A stretch of DNA of 14,928 bases from JBJKRW01 sp046704445 (GTDB lineage: Bacteria; Patescibacteriota; Microgenomatia; UBA1406; GWC2-37-13): assembly GCA_046704445.1 (NCBI GenBank), contig JBJKRW010000015.1, positions 1-14,928 of the forward strand. Reading direction: 5' to 3'. Made by a program: the position numbers and the translations under genes. Numbering within the stretch: the stretch's first letter is position 1; the number at the start of each line of letters is the position of its first letter. Below, in pieces: positions 1-7,263 of the stretch. The notes beneath the pieces were generated by a model that saw only the letters and a list, made by a program, of their open reading frames with translations, ran no database searches and was not told the DNA's origin.

Positions 1-27
1 TTTGTTTGGCTGTTTAAAAAAGGGAGA

Positions 28-888
28 TTAAAGTTCTCCAAGTTTTTCTTTCTTTTCGGCCTCTTCTTTTACAAGGTTGAGAAATCGTTCTGTTGAAGAA
101 AGCCGTTTGTGGCCGACGAGTTTTGCAATATATTCTACGGACGCTCCGTTCATAAGCTGGTGGGCAATAAAGGTGTTTCTGAGGTCGTTTACCGTTGCGT
201 TTTCAACGCCCACCTCCCTGAAACACCGGGAGATAATCTGTCTTATGTTTCTAATCAGGAGAGGGTGCCCTGTTCTGGTAATAAACAAGTGGTCGTCTTT
301 GGAGCTTCCCCGTATTTTAAGATAGTCTTCTACGGCTTTTTTAACCGCCTTATTAAGGGGAACGTCCCTTTCCGGGCCTTTTCCGTAGGATTTTATATGA
401 AGAACCGTTTCATTAAGGTCGGAAAGCTTCAATCCGGCGAGTTCTCCTATCTTGATTCCTGTCTGGAGAAGAATTTCTACGAGCGCATATGTGCGGACGT
501 CTTCCTTTGCAAAGTCTCTTAGGGCGCGGTATTCAAGCTTGCTGAATATTCTTGGAGGGGACTGTACATACTTGGGATGGGAAACGTCAAGCGAGGGGTT
601 TTGTTCCACAACCCCTTCATTCTTCAGAAACCGGAAAAAGGTGCGGATGGAGTTAAGCTTTCTTGAGGCGGACTTCTTTGTGTAGTTGTCTGTAATAAGC
701 TTTGCAATAAACGCATCAATATTGTCCTTTTTAACCTCGCGGATGTCGTTTATCTCTTTGCTTGAGAGGAAGCCCGAGAATTGTTCGAGGTCTTTCTTAT
801 AGGCAATGATGGTAAAGTTTGATTTACCTTGAGAATTCAGATAATTGACGAACTTCTCAACGAGAGAAGGTAATAAAAAATTATCCAT
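28..888 (-). CDS. Xer-like tyrosine recombinase, probably catalytically inactive
   Basis: The 286-aa protein has the two-domain layout of XerC/XerD: an N-terminal SAM-like core-binding domain (about residues 5-92) and a C-terminal catalytic domain (about 110-280). Length and spacing match E. coli XerD. The family's six active-site positions align cleanly, but three are changed. Arg I is Lys146 (TGIKIGEL instead of TGLRxSEL), the His of HxxR is Asn234 (NDLR, with Arg237 kept), and the nucleophilic Tyr is Phe269 (STERF). The hairpin Lys170 and His260 remain. I read the codons directly: AAG for Lys146 and TTT for Phe269. Without the Tyr the protein should not cleave DNA, so a DNA-binding or architectural role is inferred. 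The frame is intact, so this does not look like a decaying pseudogene. It is divergent from rpsA. The start ATG at 888 has no clear Shine-Dalgarno sequence and lies 10 nt from a -10 box. Confidence 0.85.
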   Translation of the reverse strand: MDNFLLPSLVEKFVNYLNSQGKSNFTIIAYKKDLEQFSGFLSSKEINDIREVKKDNIDAFIAKLITDNYTKKSASRKLNSIRTFFRFLKNEGVVEQNPSLDVSHPKYVQSPPRIFSKLEYRALRDFAKEDVRTYALVEILLQTGIKIGELAGLKLSDLNETVLHIKSYGKGPERDVPLNKAVKKAVEDYLKIRGSSKDDHLFITRTGHPLLIRNIRQIISRCFREVGVENATVNDLRNTFIAHQLMNGASVEYIAKLVGHKRLSSTERFLNLVKEEAEKKEKLGEL

Positions 889-898
889 AACACCCTAT

Positions 899-927
899 AA
901 TATATCATATAGGAATAAAGAATGCAA
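899..927 (-). promoter_or_regulatory. Promoter of the Xer-like gene
   Basis: On the minus strand TTGCAT (922-927) and TATATT (899-904) are separated by exactly 17 nt. The predicted transcription start near 892 leaves a leader of only about 4 nt before the ATG at 888, so the mRNA is probably nearly leaderless. The promoter is back to back with that of rpsA. Confidence 0.55.
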
Positions 928-931
928 GCAG

Positions 932-967
932 TTGTATTTCTGAGGCGTATTTGATATAGTATATAAT
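932..967 (+). promoter_or_regulatory. Promoter region of rpsA
   Basis: Two overlapping solutions are visible. TTGTAT (932-937) lies 17 nt from TATAGT (955-960). A perfect TATAAT (962-967) lies just downstream but lacks a good -35 at normal spacing. The second would start transcription near 974, at the foot of the hairpin at 973-990. Confidence 0.5.
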
Positions 968-972
968 CTTTT

Positions 973-990
973 GAGTGGGGTATCCCGCTC
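973..990 (+). promoter_or_regulatory. 5' UTR hairpin next to the rpsA ribosome binding site
   Basis: GAGTGGG (973-979) pairs with CCCGCTC (984-990) around a GTAT loop, giving 7 bp with one G-U. It would form the very 5' end of the rpsA mRNA and abuts the strong Shine-Dalgarno GGAAGGAG (993-1000). There is no U-run, so it is not a terminator. A role in mRNA stability or S1 autoregulation is inference. Confidence 0.5.
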
Positions 991-1012
991 AAGGAAGGAG
1001 AATCTATACACG

Positions 1013-2080
1013 ATGCAAAAAACCAACAAATCCGCGAATCCCATGGAGGCCCTGCTGAAAAAACAAAGCCTTCCGAAAATCAAAAAGGGAGAGGAGCTCG
1101 ATGCGAAGATCGTCTCGCTTTCAAAAAAAGGAACCACGTTTGATGTCGGAGGAAAAGCCCTGGCCGTATTGGGAGAACTCGAGGTAAAGGAAATAACCAC
1201 ATATCTCCCTTATTTGAAGCTGGGGGACACGATAAAAGTGAGGATTATATCCGAGGAGTCCAAAAACGGCTATCCGGTCGTTTCCCTTCAAAAATTTTTC
1301 GAAAAAGGTAAATGGGAGATTCTGAAGGAAAAGAAGGAGAAACAGGAGGAAAAAGAGGCGGTCTGCGGAGAATACGGTAAGGGGGGTGTTTTTGTGGACT
1401 TTATGGGCATACGTGGAGTCATTCCGAAAATCCAACTGCTTGAAAGCTTCATGAACGAGCCGGAAAAGCTTTCCGGACAGAAAATTAAGGTAAAAATCCT
1501 GGAGGTCGATAAGGAAAAAAACAGATTGGTGGTTTCCCAAAAAGCGTCCGTACTTAAAATTTCACAGAAAGACCTTAAAAAGAAGTTTGACGCAATCAAA
1601 GAAGGAAAAAAATACAAAGCAAAAGTGTTGGGCGTGTCCGATTTTGGCGCATTCTGTGAGGTGGACGGCGTGGAGGGCCTGATTCATATTTCCGAGATTT
1701 CATGGGAAAAAGTGTCGAGCGCGGCAAATTACGTGAATCCGGGAGAGGAGATAGACGTGGTGGTGGTTGAGAAGAACCCGACGGATATGAAGCTCAATCT
1801 TTCATTAAAACGATTGACAAAAGATCCGTGGGAAAAAATTGAAGAAAAATATCCCAAAGACAAGGAGATTGCGGGAGAGGTGGTAAGAAAAGAGAAATAC
1901 GGTTATTTCATCCGCCTTGAGCCGGGCGTGGAGGGGCTTATTCACATAAGCAAGCTTACGGGTGAAGAAAATATCAAAATAGGAGACAAAATCAAGGTGT
2001 TTCTTGAACGGGTAAACACGAAGGACCGCAGAATGAGCCTTGTTCTTCCTCAAAAAGAAAAACCGGTAATGTACCGCTGA
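1013..2080 (+). CDS. rpsA: 30S ribosomal protein S1 (four S1 domains)
   Basis: The 355-aa protein has four consecutive S1/OB-fold RNA-binding repeats at about residues 25-95, 112-178, 197-268 and 280-347. Repeats 3 and 4 carry the most canonical signature (GVEGLIHISE and GVEGLIHISK), while 1 and 2 are more diverged, as is usual for the ribosome-docking repeats of S1. E. coli S1 has six repeats; shorter forms occur in many bacteria. S1 helps deliver mRNA to the 30S subunit. I chose ATG 1013 because GGAAGGAG at 993-1000 is correctly placed for it. An in-frame TTG at 971 would put that Shine-Dalgarno inside the gene and is too close to the -10 box. It ends 2 nt from the stop of the convergent gene at 2083. 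A more general S1-domain RNA-binding protein is the alternative. Confidence 0.85.
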   Translation: MQKTNKSANPMEALLKKQSLPKIKKGEELDAKIVSLSKKGTTFDVGGKALAVLGELEVKEITTYLPYLKLGDTIKVRIISEESKNGYPVVSLQKFFEKGKWEILKEKKEKQEEKEAVCGEYGKGGVFVDFMGIRGVIPKIQLLESFMNEPEKLSGQKIKVKILEVDKEKNRLVVSQKASVLKISQKDLKKKFDAIKEGKKYKAKVLGVSDFGAFCEVDGVEGLIHISEISWEKVSSAANYVNPGEEIDVVVVEKNPTDMKLNLSLKRLTKDPWEKIEEKYPKDKEIAGEVVRKEKYGYFIRLEPGVEGLIHISKLTGEENIKIGDKIKVFLERVNTKDRRMSLVLPQKEKPVMYR

Positions 2081-2082
2081 TT

Positions 2083-3030
2083 TTATTGAAAGTTTCTAAC
2101 CCCAGCAAGCAGCTTTCCAACGGATGTTTGTATATTGTTTATCGCGCCTGGGGTTGGATTGTTCATTCTTGTGATCATTCTGTTTGCAATGCGCGGCTCG
2201 TTTGTTATATTAAGGTCTCTGCAGGCCCTCGCCACAGGCAAAAGATTTTTCGCAGAATGAGAATAAACCGCATCTGTGAATCTGTCGCCGATAATGTCGG
2301 CAGCAAAAGGACCATTCACTGCCTCCGGATTATTTCTTAAGAATTGAATTCTTTCGTCAATCCCAGGAGACGGTTGCGGTATTTTTAAATAACGATATGC
2401 GGTCAAAAGTTTTTCGGTGTTCCATGGTTGGGGAAAAATGGGAATGGTTCCTCGATGGCCGCCCCCTACATCCGTGAGGGTTCCGATCGCGTTTTTTTCC
2501 GGAGCATTTACTCCCACATCCGAAGGAAATTCTCCTTGATAATTCGATAAAACCTCCTGGAAAAGAGCGGCTTTTGAGAGTTTCTCTACGAGTCCGGCTA
2601 TTTGATCGCGCTTTTGGTGTCGTTGTAGTTTTGCAGAAGCGTCTTCGGCGATTCTCTCAATCGAGGCCTTGTCATATAATGAGGCGTCATTGAGAAAAAG
2701 AACCGCCCTCATCATTCTTGCAGGATCTTGTGCAAATAATGCATCTGCAAGATCGCTTGCGATGGTTGACACTACTTCCTCCCGGCGCTCTTTTGTGAGC
2801 TTCGCAACGTCGTCAAAGCTCGGTTTTTGGATAGGGTGTTTGGTAAAGTCATAATCTCTGACGATTTCTGTAACAATATCGTCGATAAATGGTTTAGGGG
2901 GCTGCCGGATAAGATTTAATAATTGTTGTTTGGCAGCATCACGGCGCTGTTGTATTGCGCCGGGGCCCAGGGTGATTTCTGTGGGAATAGAATACTGTTG
3001 TTTTATTCCTGTGACCGTTTCTGCGCCCAT
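2083..3030 (-). CDS. Hypothetical protein
   Basis: I do not recognise this 315-aa protein. It has no signal peptide or membrane segment and looks cytoplasmic. It is mostly helical in composition, with charged stretches, few aromatic residues in the N-terminal half, and a single Cys (near residue 278). Residues about 185-215 hold a Gly/Pro-rich turn (GGGHRGTIPIFPQPW) between two helical regions. No nucleotide-binding or catalytic motif is evident. The reading frame is long, intact and ends 2 nt from the rpsA stop, which supports a real gene. The start ATG at 3030 is preceded by its own -10 box, so it may be expressed independently of virB4 upstream on the same strand (49-nt gap). A role in the secretion module cannot be inferred beyond adjacency. 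Confidence 0.65.
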   Translation of the reverse strand: MGAETVTGIKQQYSIPTEITLGPGAIQQRRDAAKQQLLNLIRQPPKPFIDDIVTEIVRDYDFTKHPIQKPSFDDVAKLTKERREEVVSTIASDLADALFAQDPARMMRAVLFLNDASLYDKASIERIAEDASAKLQRHQKRDQIAGLVEKLSKAALFQEVLSNYQGEFPSDVGVNAPEKNAIGTLTDVGGGHRGTIPIFPQPWNTEKLLTAYRYLKIPQPSPGIDERIQFLRNNPEAVNGPFAADIIGDRFTDAVYSHSAKNLLPVARACRDLNITNEPRIANRMITRMNNPTPGAINNIQTSVGKLLAGVRNFQ

Positions 3031-3056
3031 ATGTGTAAATAAGATGACCTATTTAT

Positions 3057-3062
3057 ATTATA
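3057..3062 (-). promoter_or_regulatory. Extended -10 promoter for the hypothetical gene
   Basis: On the minus strand TATAAT (3057-3062) is preceded by TGT, an extended -10. No good -35 is seen at 16-18 nt. The predicted start near 3050 leaves a leader of about 20 nt before the ATG at 3030. Confidence 0.4.
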
Positions 3063-3079
3063 ACACAACAAGCCTCCGT

Positions 3080-4861
3080 CTATTCTATTAATGTTTTTTC
3101 TTCGTCAGACGCGATGACTCGGAATCCGACATGATTGTGTCCGGCGAAAAACAACCCTTCGCCTACGCCTGCGGAAAGCAGAAAGTGTTTTTCTCCGCCG
3201 GTCAGATAAAATGTTTCGGTAATTTTTTCGACCGCCGCAGTCGACTGCTTTAAGATAATCTGAAGGGATGAGTTTGTTATGATGGCCTTTCCTTCGTCTG
3301 TTGATAAAAAATCTTCAACATCCTGTGTAATGGTGGTGAGTCCCAGAAGATATTTTCTCGCCCGTTTTGCAAAAGCGTGCAGATAAGCCCCGGAGTCCTT
3401 TTGCTTTATCAGATACCAGGCTTCATCGACGATAAGGACTCGTTTTTTATGCTCTTTGCGTATGCGGTTCCAGATATAGTCAAGTACGACATACATGGCT
3501 ACGGGCCTGAGGTTTTCTTCAAGGTCCCTGATCCCGAAAACCGTAAACGGGTTTTTGATGTCGAAGTTTGACTGCTGATTGAAGATTCCGGCAGCGGAGC
3601 CTCTAACAAATTTTTCAAGCCTGTCCGCAAGTTCTTTTGCCTCCGGAGTTTCCATGCCGGTTAATACCTTATATAAATCTTCAAGAAGAGGGGGTTCGTT
3701 TTTGAATGTTTCGGGGTCCTGCGTAATGTTTTTTTCCCGGTAGGTTAATACCAGCGCACGGTCAAGAAGCGCGTCCTGGGAAGGGGTGAGATCTCCCATA
3801 ATTACTTTCATGAGCGCGTGAAGGTCAAGAATTTTGTTTGATAGCTCGTCCGGTTCGGGATCGGCGGTCGCCAGATCAAACGGGTTGATTTTATTCTTCG
3901 AAGAGGTTGAAAACACCACAAACTCGCCGCCCATAGAAGAACACAGTTTTTCGTACTCGTTTTCGGGGTCGACGATAATCACGTCGACGCCCATCATGAG
4001 CAGACGGAGCGATTCCAGCTTGACAAAAAAGCTTTTTCCTCCTCCGGATTTTCCCAGGACCACCGCGTTTGCATTTTCCAGCGTGAATCTGTCAAAAATA
4101 ATCAAGCTTCCGTCGTGCTCATTGATCCCGTACAAAATTCCTTCGTTTTTTGTCAAAGAGGCCGTTGCGAAGGGAAAGGTCATGGCAAGAGAGCTTGTGT
4201 CCATGTTTCTCCAGACTTCAAGCTTGTCGTAAAACATCGGCATGGTTGACTTGAACCCCTCTTCCATTTCAAGCGTTGCCTGTCGCGCGATAATAAGGAG
4301 GGAGGAAAGTACGGAATCCACTTCCTTTGTAATCTGGTTTAGTTCGTCCAGGGTGTCTGCAGGAATGGTTATGTAGAGGCCGAACTGAAAAAATCTTTCC
4401 GCGCCTTTTGCGAGTTCTGCCTGAAGCGCCAGTGCGTCGTCGAGCGCAACCTGTACGGTCGGGTCAACAACTTTGCCGGCTTTTACATCTCCCTCGATCG
4501 TAGCCTCCATTTCCGCAATTTTTCGTTTTAAATCCTCCAACACTCCTTTTGTCTCGGTGGGGTATACAAACATCGAGATGTATAACGGATGGTCAAAGGT
4601 TATGAGGGAATAAAGCCAATTGGCGGACACAAATCGGGGATAGCCCACAACATAGAGCGTTCGGTAATATTTTTCGTCGATTTTGAGGTTATTAAAATCA
4701 ACCTCAATAAACGAGGGAGCAATGAGATCTTTGGTCGAAACGGCCCCTTTTGCAATAAAGCCCGCTACGTTTTGCCCGGACTTTGTTCCTGCTGCGGCGC
4801 CTGTTGATTGGTTTGTTGCCGGTGAACCGGTTTGTGTTTGTTTGGGAAATAAATTAAACAC
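3080..4861 (-). CDS. virB4: VirB4/TraC-type secretion ATPase
   Basis: The 593-aa protein is the ATPase part of a VirB4/TraC-type ATPase, the energiser of type IV secretion machines at the inner face of the membrane. Walker A is GKSGGGKS (270-277), Walker B is VLIVDEAW (475-482), and an ITQDVEDF motif follows at 511-518, as in the HerA/FtsK-related VirB4 fold. Residues about 45-230 match the end of the VirB4 N-terminal region, and residues 10-33 are a Ser/Thr/Gly/Ala-rich linker. The first part of the family's N-terminal domain is encoded separately upstream (4888-5544); together they reach about 811 aa, the size of an undivided VirB4/TraC. The start is GTG at 4861, since no in-frame ATG is near. 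The frame stays open upstream to a TGA at 4922, so a small overlap with the upstream gene's frame exists. No VirD4 coupling ATPase is in the window. Confidence 0.9.
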   Translation of the reverse strand: MFNLFPKQTQTGSPATNQSTGAAAGTKSGQNVAGFIAKGAVSTKDLIAPSFIEVDFNNLKIDEKYYRTLYVVGYPRFVSANWLYSLITFDHPLYISMFVYPTETKGVLEDLKRKIAEMEATIEGDVKAGKVVDPTVQVALDDALALQAELAKGAERFFQFGLYITIPADTLDELNQITKEVDSVLSSLLIIARQATLEMEEGFKSTMPMFYDKLEVWRNMDTSSLAMTFPFATASLTKNEGILYGINEHDGSLIIFDRFTLENANAVVLGKSGGGKSFFVKLESLRLLMMGVDVIIVDPENEYEKLCSSMGGEFVVFSTSSKNKINPFDLATADPEPDELSNKILDLHALMKVIMGDLTPSQDALLDRALVLTYREKNITQDPETFKNEPPLLEDLYKVLTGMETPEAKELADRLEKFVRGSAAGIFNQQSNFDIKNPFTVFGIRDLEENLRPVAMYVVLDYIWNRIRKEHKKRVLIVDEAWYLIKQKDSGAYLHAFAKRARKYLLGLTTITQDVEDFLSTDEGKAIITNSSLQIILKQSTAAVEKITETFYLTGGEKHFLLSAGVGEGLFFAGHNHVGFRVIASDEEKTLIE

Positions 4862-4887
4862 GACTGTATGAACTGATAATGAGACCG

Positions 4888-5544
4888 CTATCCTGTTGTC
4901 AAGACGGTGTCTGTATAACTGTCAATCGGCGCTAGTCTTCTTCCCGTCGATGACGGATTGCATAGGTTATAATAAAGTTCGGTCAGCTCCTGTTTTTGCA
5001 ACACGGCGCCTTTTAATCCTATTTTTGCCAGAAGTCTTAACAGGTGATCTCTTTTAGGGTAGAGCGCTGTTTTTGCTCTGCTTACCACATATTCTTTTCT
5101 CAGTCCGACGACGTTTGTTCCGCTGATACCCATTTCCAGCGGAGAGAACGGAATAACGAAGAAAAATCTTTTTTCCAGCACGGTGTTTTTTTTGATGATT
5201 GTTTTGATAAATTCCCGATAGCTCGACAGCCTGTTTTTTAAAAGCTCGTTTTGTTGTTTTGATATGCGGGAGTCAAGATATTCGAGATAGATGGAAATGT
5301 CCATTTTTTTCGAAAGGATAAGTATTTGTGCGGGAAAAGAAAGAGAGTTAAGCAGGCTTGCGTATGCATATATCATTGAGGCCTGTTCCTCTTGGGAAAG
5401 AAGCCAAAAATTTACCGCGCTTACCTCAATGACGATGGATGCGGAATAGTCTTTCATTACGACCACGTCGTCCTTAATATCTTCAATTTCAATAAAAGAC
5501 TGTGTTGACGATTTGATTGGCGATGTCGGTTTTTGTACTGCCAT
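4888..5544 (-). CDS. TraC/VirB4 N-terminal domain protein
   Basis: This 218-aa soluble protein resembles the N-terminal domain of TraC/VirB4 ATPases: SFIEIEDIKDDVVVMKDYS, then an FWLLS segment and a strand-rich core (about residues 15-100), then a basic helical region (120-205). It has no Walker motif. It lies 8 nt downstream of the PrgI-family gene and 26 nt upstream of the VirB4 ATPase, so the three form one operon. It probably assembles with the ATPase as the missing N-terminal portion. The stop is TAG at 4888-4890, in a different frame from virB4. The ATG at 5544 lacks a Shine-Dalgarno sequence, which fits translational coupling to the gene before it. Family assignment rests on pattern and position. 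Confidence 0.75.
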   Translation of the reverse strand: MAVQKPTSPIKSSTQSFIEIEDIKDDVVVMKDYSASIVIEVSAVNFWLLSQEEQASMIYAYASLLNSLSFPAQILILSKKMDISIYLEYLDSRISKQQNELLKNRLSSYREFIKTIIKKNTVLEKRFFFVIPFSPLEMGISGTNVVGLRKEYVVSRAKTALYPKRDHLLRLLAKIGLKGAVLQKQELTELYYNLCNPSSTGRRLAPIDSYTDTVLTTG

Positions 5545-5552
5545 AATAGAAA

Positions 5553-6395
5553 CTATAATAATTCCTTTGAGTAAAACTCCAGAGGTTTTTGATTGATGTC
5601 TTCGACCTTAATTTTTATTGTATCAAAAAAGTAGTTGTTGTTCGGATCCTTGATTTCAAATGAATATTCACCTTTTGGCAGCGGGCTGAATGTCGCAAAT
5701 ACGCCATGAGGGTTTGTTTTTAAAAGACGCAAAACGGAACCTTTGTCGTCCTTAACATATATCATTATTCCGGAAAGAGGAATAAGTTTGTGGTTTTTGA
5801 CTATTCCGGTAAAAAAGGGTCCTTTCGGTTTTGCCGGCTGTGCGGCTGAGTCTTGAGTTGCCGGCGGTTTTAGGTTCTGTACCGATGCCCCGACACCGGG
5901 ACCTGGTTTTGTTCCTGTTTTTTTTTGCGGCGCAAGAGACGATGTGGGAAGATGAAACAACATGCTTATATCCTGTTTTTTCGTCCCGAACGAACGGGGG
6001 CTGGTTTTTGCCAGATATTGCGACAATTTTTCCTGTGACTCTATGTGAGCCATGACCCGGTGGGGATCGGATACGAAAAGGAGGTTTTGGAGAAAATACA
6101 GGGGCTTATTATTTTTGTGATATTGATATTGGGTAGGAGACGTGAGCCTTTTAAAAAAATTACGGATCCATATGTCCATTGGCCTGTCGTTTATGGGAAC
6201 GAAGGCAAGAGCTGCACCGACTCCTCCCACAATAACGGCAAGCAGAATATTTAATAGCGGAATTGGGAATATAAGATACATCAGGATGCCGGCAGGGATA
6301 AACACCGCAAGATATATGAATTGTTTAATGGTCAGAAAACCGATAAGTTTAAATTCGAACGTGGTAATTTGTCGCGGAATAGGATGTTGCTCCAT
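5553..6395 (-). CDS. PrgI-family (VirB3-like) membrane protein with C-terminal Ig-like domain
   Basis: The 280-aa protein starts with the PrgI pattern: a short polar N-terminus (HPIPRQITTFEFKLIGFLT) followed by two close hydrophobic helices (about 22-42 and 46-67) and a basic amphipathic stretch (RPMDIWIRNFFKRL). PrgI proteins are the VirB3-like partners of VirB4 in type IV secretion. After a Pro/Gln/Lys-rich linker (150-190) comes a beta-sandwich resembling a carboxypeptidase regulatory-like domain (191-278; signature SGIMIYVKDDKG, then LKTNPHGVFATFSPLPKGEY). Classical PrgI/VirB3 proteins are about 100 aa, so this is a domain fusion. It is the first gene of the operon with the VirB4 parts. 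A TATACT box lies 6 nt before the ATG at 6395, predicting a leaderless start. Confidence 0.85.
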   Translation of the reverse strand: MEQHPIPRQITTFEFKLIGFLTIKQFIYLAVFIPAGILMYLIFPIPLLNILLAVIVGGVGAALAFVPINDRPMDIWIRNFFKRLTSPTQYQYHKNNKPLYFLQNLLFVSDPHRVMAHIESQEKLSQYLAKTSPRSFGTKKQDISMLFHLPTSSLAPQKKTGTKPGPGVGASVQNLKPPATQDSAAQPAKPKGPFFTGIVKNHKLIPLSGIMIYVKDDKGSVLRLLKTNPHGVFATFSPLPKGEYSFEIKDPNNNYFFDTIKIKVEDINQKPLEFYSKELL

Positions 6396-6401
6396 GATTT
6401 C

Positions 6402-6407
6402 AGTATA
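6402..6407 (-). promoter_or_regulatory. -10 box upstream of the PrgI operon
   Basis: TATACT on the minus strand ends 6 nt before the ATG at 6395. No convincing -35 is present at 16-18 nt. If used, transcription would start at about the A of the ATG. Confidence 0.35.
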
Positions 6408-6480
6408 CTCAAAATAAGCAGCCCGTTGTTATAAATATATAGGAGGTTCGGAGTTTTCGCCGGAAAAGAAACAGGCTCCG

Positions 6481-7122
6481 TTAGCGACCCGGAAACAATA
6501 TTCGAACAACCTCGTCCGTATCAACCTGCGGAAAATGTGCGTAGAATTGAGAAACAGAGGAAAACGCATCTTCGCGATAAAGAACAAAAAACCTGTCAAA
6601 TCCGCGGGCATGAAAGTGCGTTGGTGCAACCGGGACGGCCAAGACAATTATATTTGGTTTAAGAGAGCGCAAGAACAGATATGCGGCCTTCGCGGTTGAT
6701 CCTGTTGCAATTCCGTCATCGACAAGCAGCGCGATTTTTTTATATAGTTTGTTTTTACACTGTTTTTTCTTCAGACGGAATAAGGATTGGTATTTTTTGA
6801 ATTTATATTGTGCAATCGTTATTTGTTTTTGTACGGAAGCGTGGGGGAGTCCGAGCGACCCGATTATTCCGGGATCCAAATATGTAAAGTCGAAACACAA
6901 AGCCCCAAGACCTAATTCCGGGTAATGAGGGGAGGGAATTTTAACCGATGACAACGCCAGATGAGGCGTTCCCAGTTTTTGAGCAATGGTGTGGCCTAAA
7001 ACAGTTCCGCCGCGGAGAAGAGAAACAACGACAGCGTTGGTTTTGTTTTTTTGAATATATGGATCGGCGAGCAGTTTCTCTGACAGTTGTTGTGCCGCGT
7101 CTTTGCGGTCTTTAAATATCAT
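6481..7122 (-). CDS. Predicted phosphoribosyltransferase (COG1926-like)
   Basis: The 213-aa protein has a type I phosphoribosyltransferase core. The PRPP-binding loop is VDDGIATGST (134-143) and a pyrophosphate-loop motif LLRGG lies at 35-39. The segment SPHYPELGLGAL (64-75) is typical of the COG1926 group of predicted phosphoribosyltransferases, whose substrates are mostly unknown. An insertion of basic helices (100-128) occupies the usual hood region. Length is normal for the group. It lies upstream of the PrgI operon on the same strand with an 85-nt gap and is probably functionally unrelated. The ATG at 7122 follows a TATAAT box by 7 nt. Substrate cannot be assigned from sequence. Confidence 0.85.
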   Translation of the reverse strand: MIFKDRKDAAQQLSEKLLADPYIQKNKTNAVVVSLLRGGTVLGHTIAQKLGTPHLALSSVKIPSPHYPELGLGALCFDFTYLDPGIIGSLGLPHASVQKQITIAQYKFKKYQSLFRLKKKQCKNKLYKKIALLVDDGIATGSTAKAAYLFLRSLKPNIIVLAVPVAPTHFHARGFDRFFVLYREDAFSSVSQFYAHFPQVDTDEVVRILFPGR

Positions 7123-7129
7123 TATGAAT

Positions 7130-7135
7130 ATTATA
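7130..7135 (-). promoter_or_regulatory. -10 box of the phosphoribosyltransferase gene
   Basis: A perfect TATAAT on the minus strand ends 7 nt before the ATG at 7122, predicting a leaderless or nearly leaderless mRNA. The -35 region is poor (CATAAA at 17 nt). Confidence 0.4.
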
Positions 7136-7164
7136 AAATAATGTGAGAAAAATTTATGTTCATA

Positions 7165-7237
7165 GGGCCCATGGCGTAACGGCTATCGCGCTTCCATGGC
7201 ATGGAAGAGATTAGGGGTTCAAATCCCCTTGGGTCCA
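7165..7237 (+). tRNA. tRNA-Ala (anticodon GGC)
   Basis: The 73-nt sequence folds into a complete cloverleaf. The acceptor is GGGCCCA/TGGGTCC, with a D arm of 3 bp (GCG/CGC). The anticodon stem is CTTCC/GGAAG around ATGGCAT, placing GGC at 7198-7200, and the T arm is AGGGG/CCCCT with loop TTCAAAT. The acceptor carries G3-U70, the identity element of alanine tRNAs, and the discriminator is A. CCA is not encoded: CAT follows the discriminator. It is convergent with the M20 gene, whose stop is 26 nt away, and no terminator is visible between them. Confidence 0.95.
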
Positions 7238-7263
7238 CATTTAGGTTTTCCTCAGGCCCACCG

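Noticed and set aside
971..1012. A TTG start giving a 14-residue longer S1 protein.
   Set aside because: It would lie 4 nt from the TATAAT box and place the strong Shine-Dalgarno at 993-1000 inside the coding region.
2064..2087. Small hairpin CGGTA/TACCG followed by TTTTATT at the end of rpsA.
   Set aside because: A 5-bp stem with a 3-nt loop inside the coding end and a distant, interrupted T-run is too weak to call a terminator.
6445..6482. Nested inverted repeats (CGGAG/CTCCG around TTTTC/GAAAA) after the phosphoribosyltransferase gene.
   Set aside because: Short stems with a large bulge and no following U-run on either strand.
7165..7262. Repeat of the tRNA acceptor-like GGCCCA just downstream of the tRNA, as a possible attachment site.
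   Set aside because: It is only 6-7 nt and copies the 5' rather than the 3' end of the tRNA; no integrase gene or element boundary is nearby.
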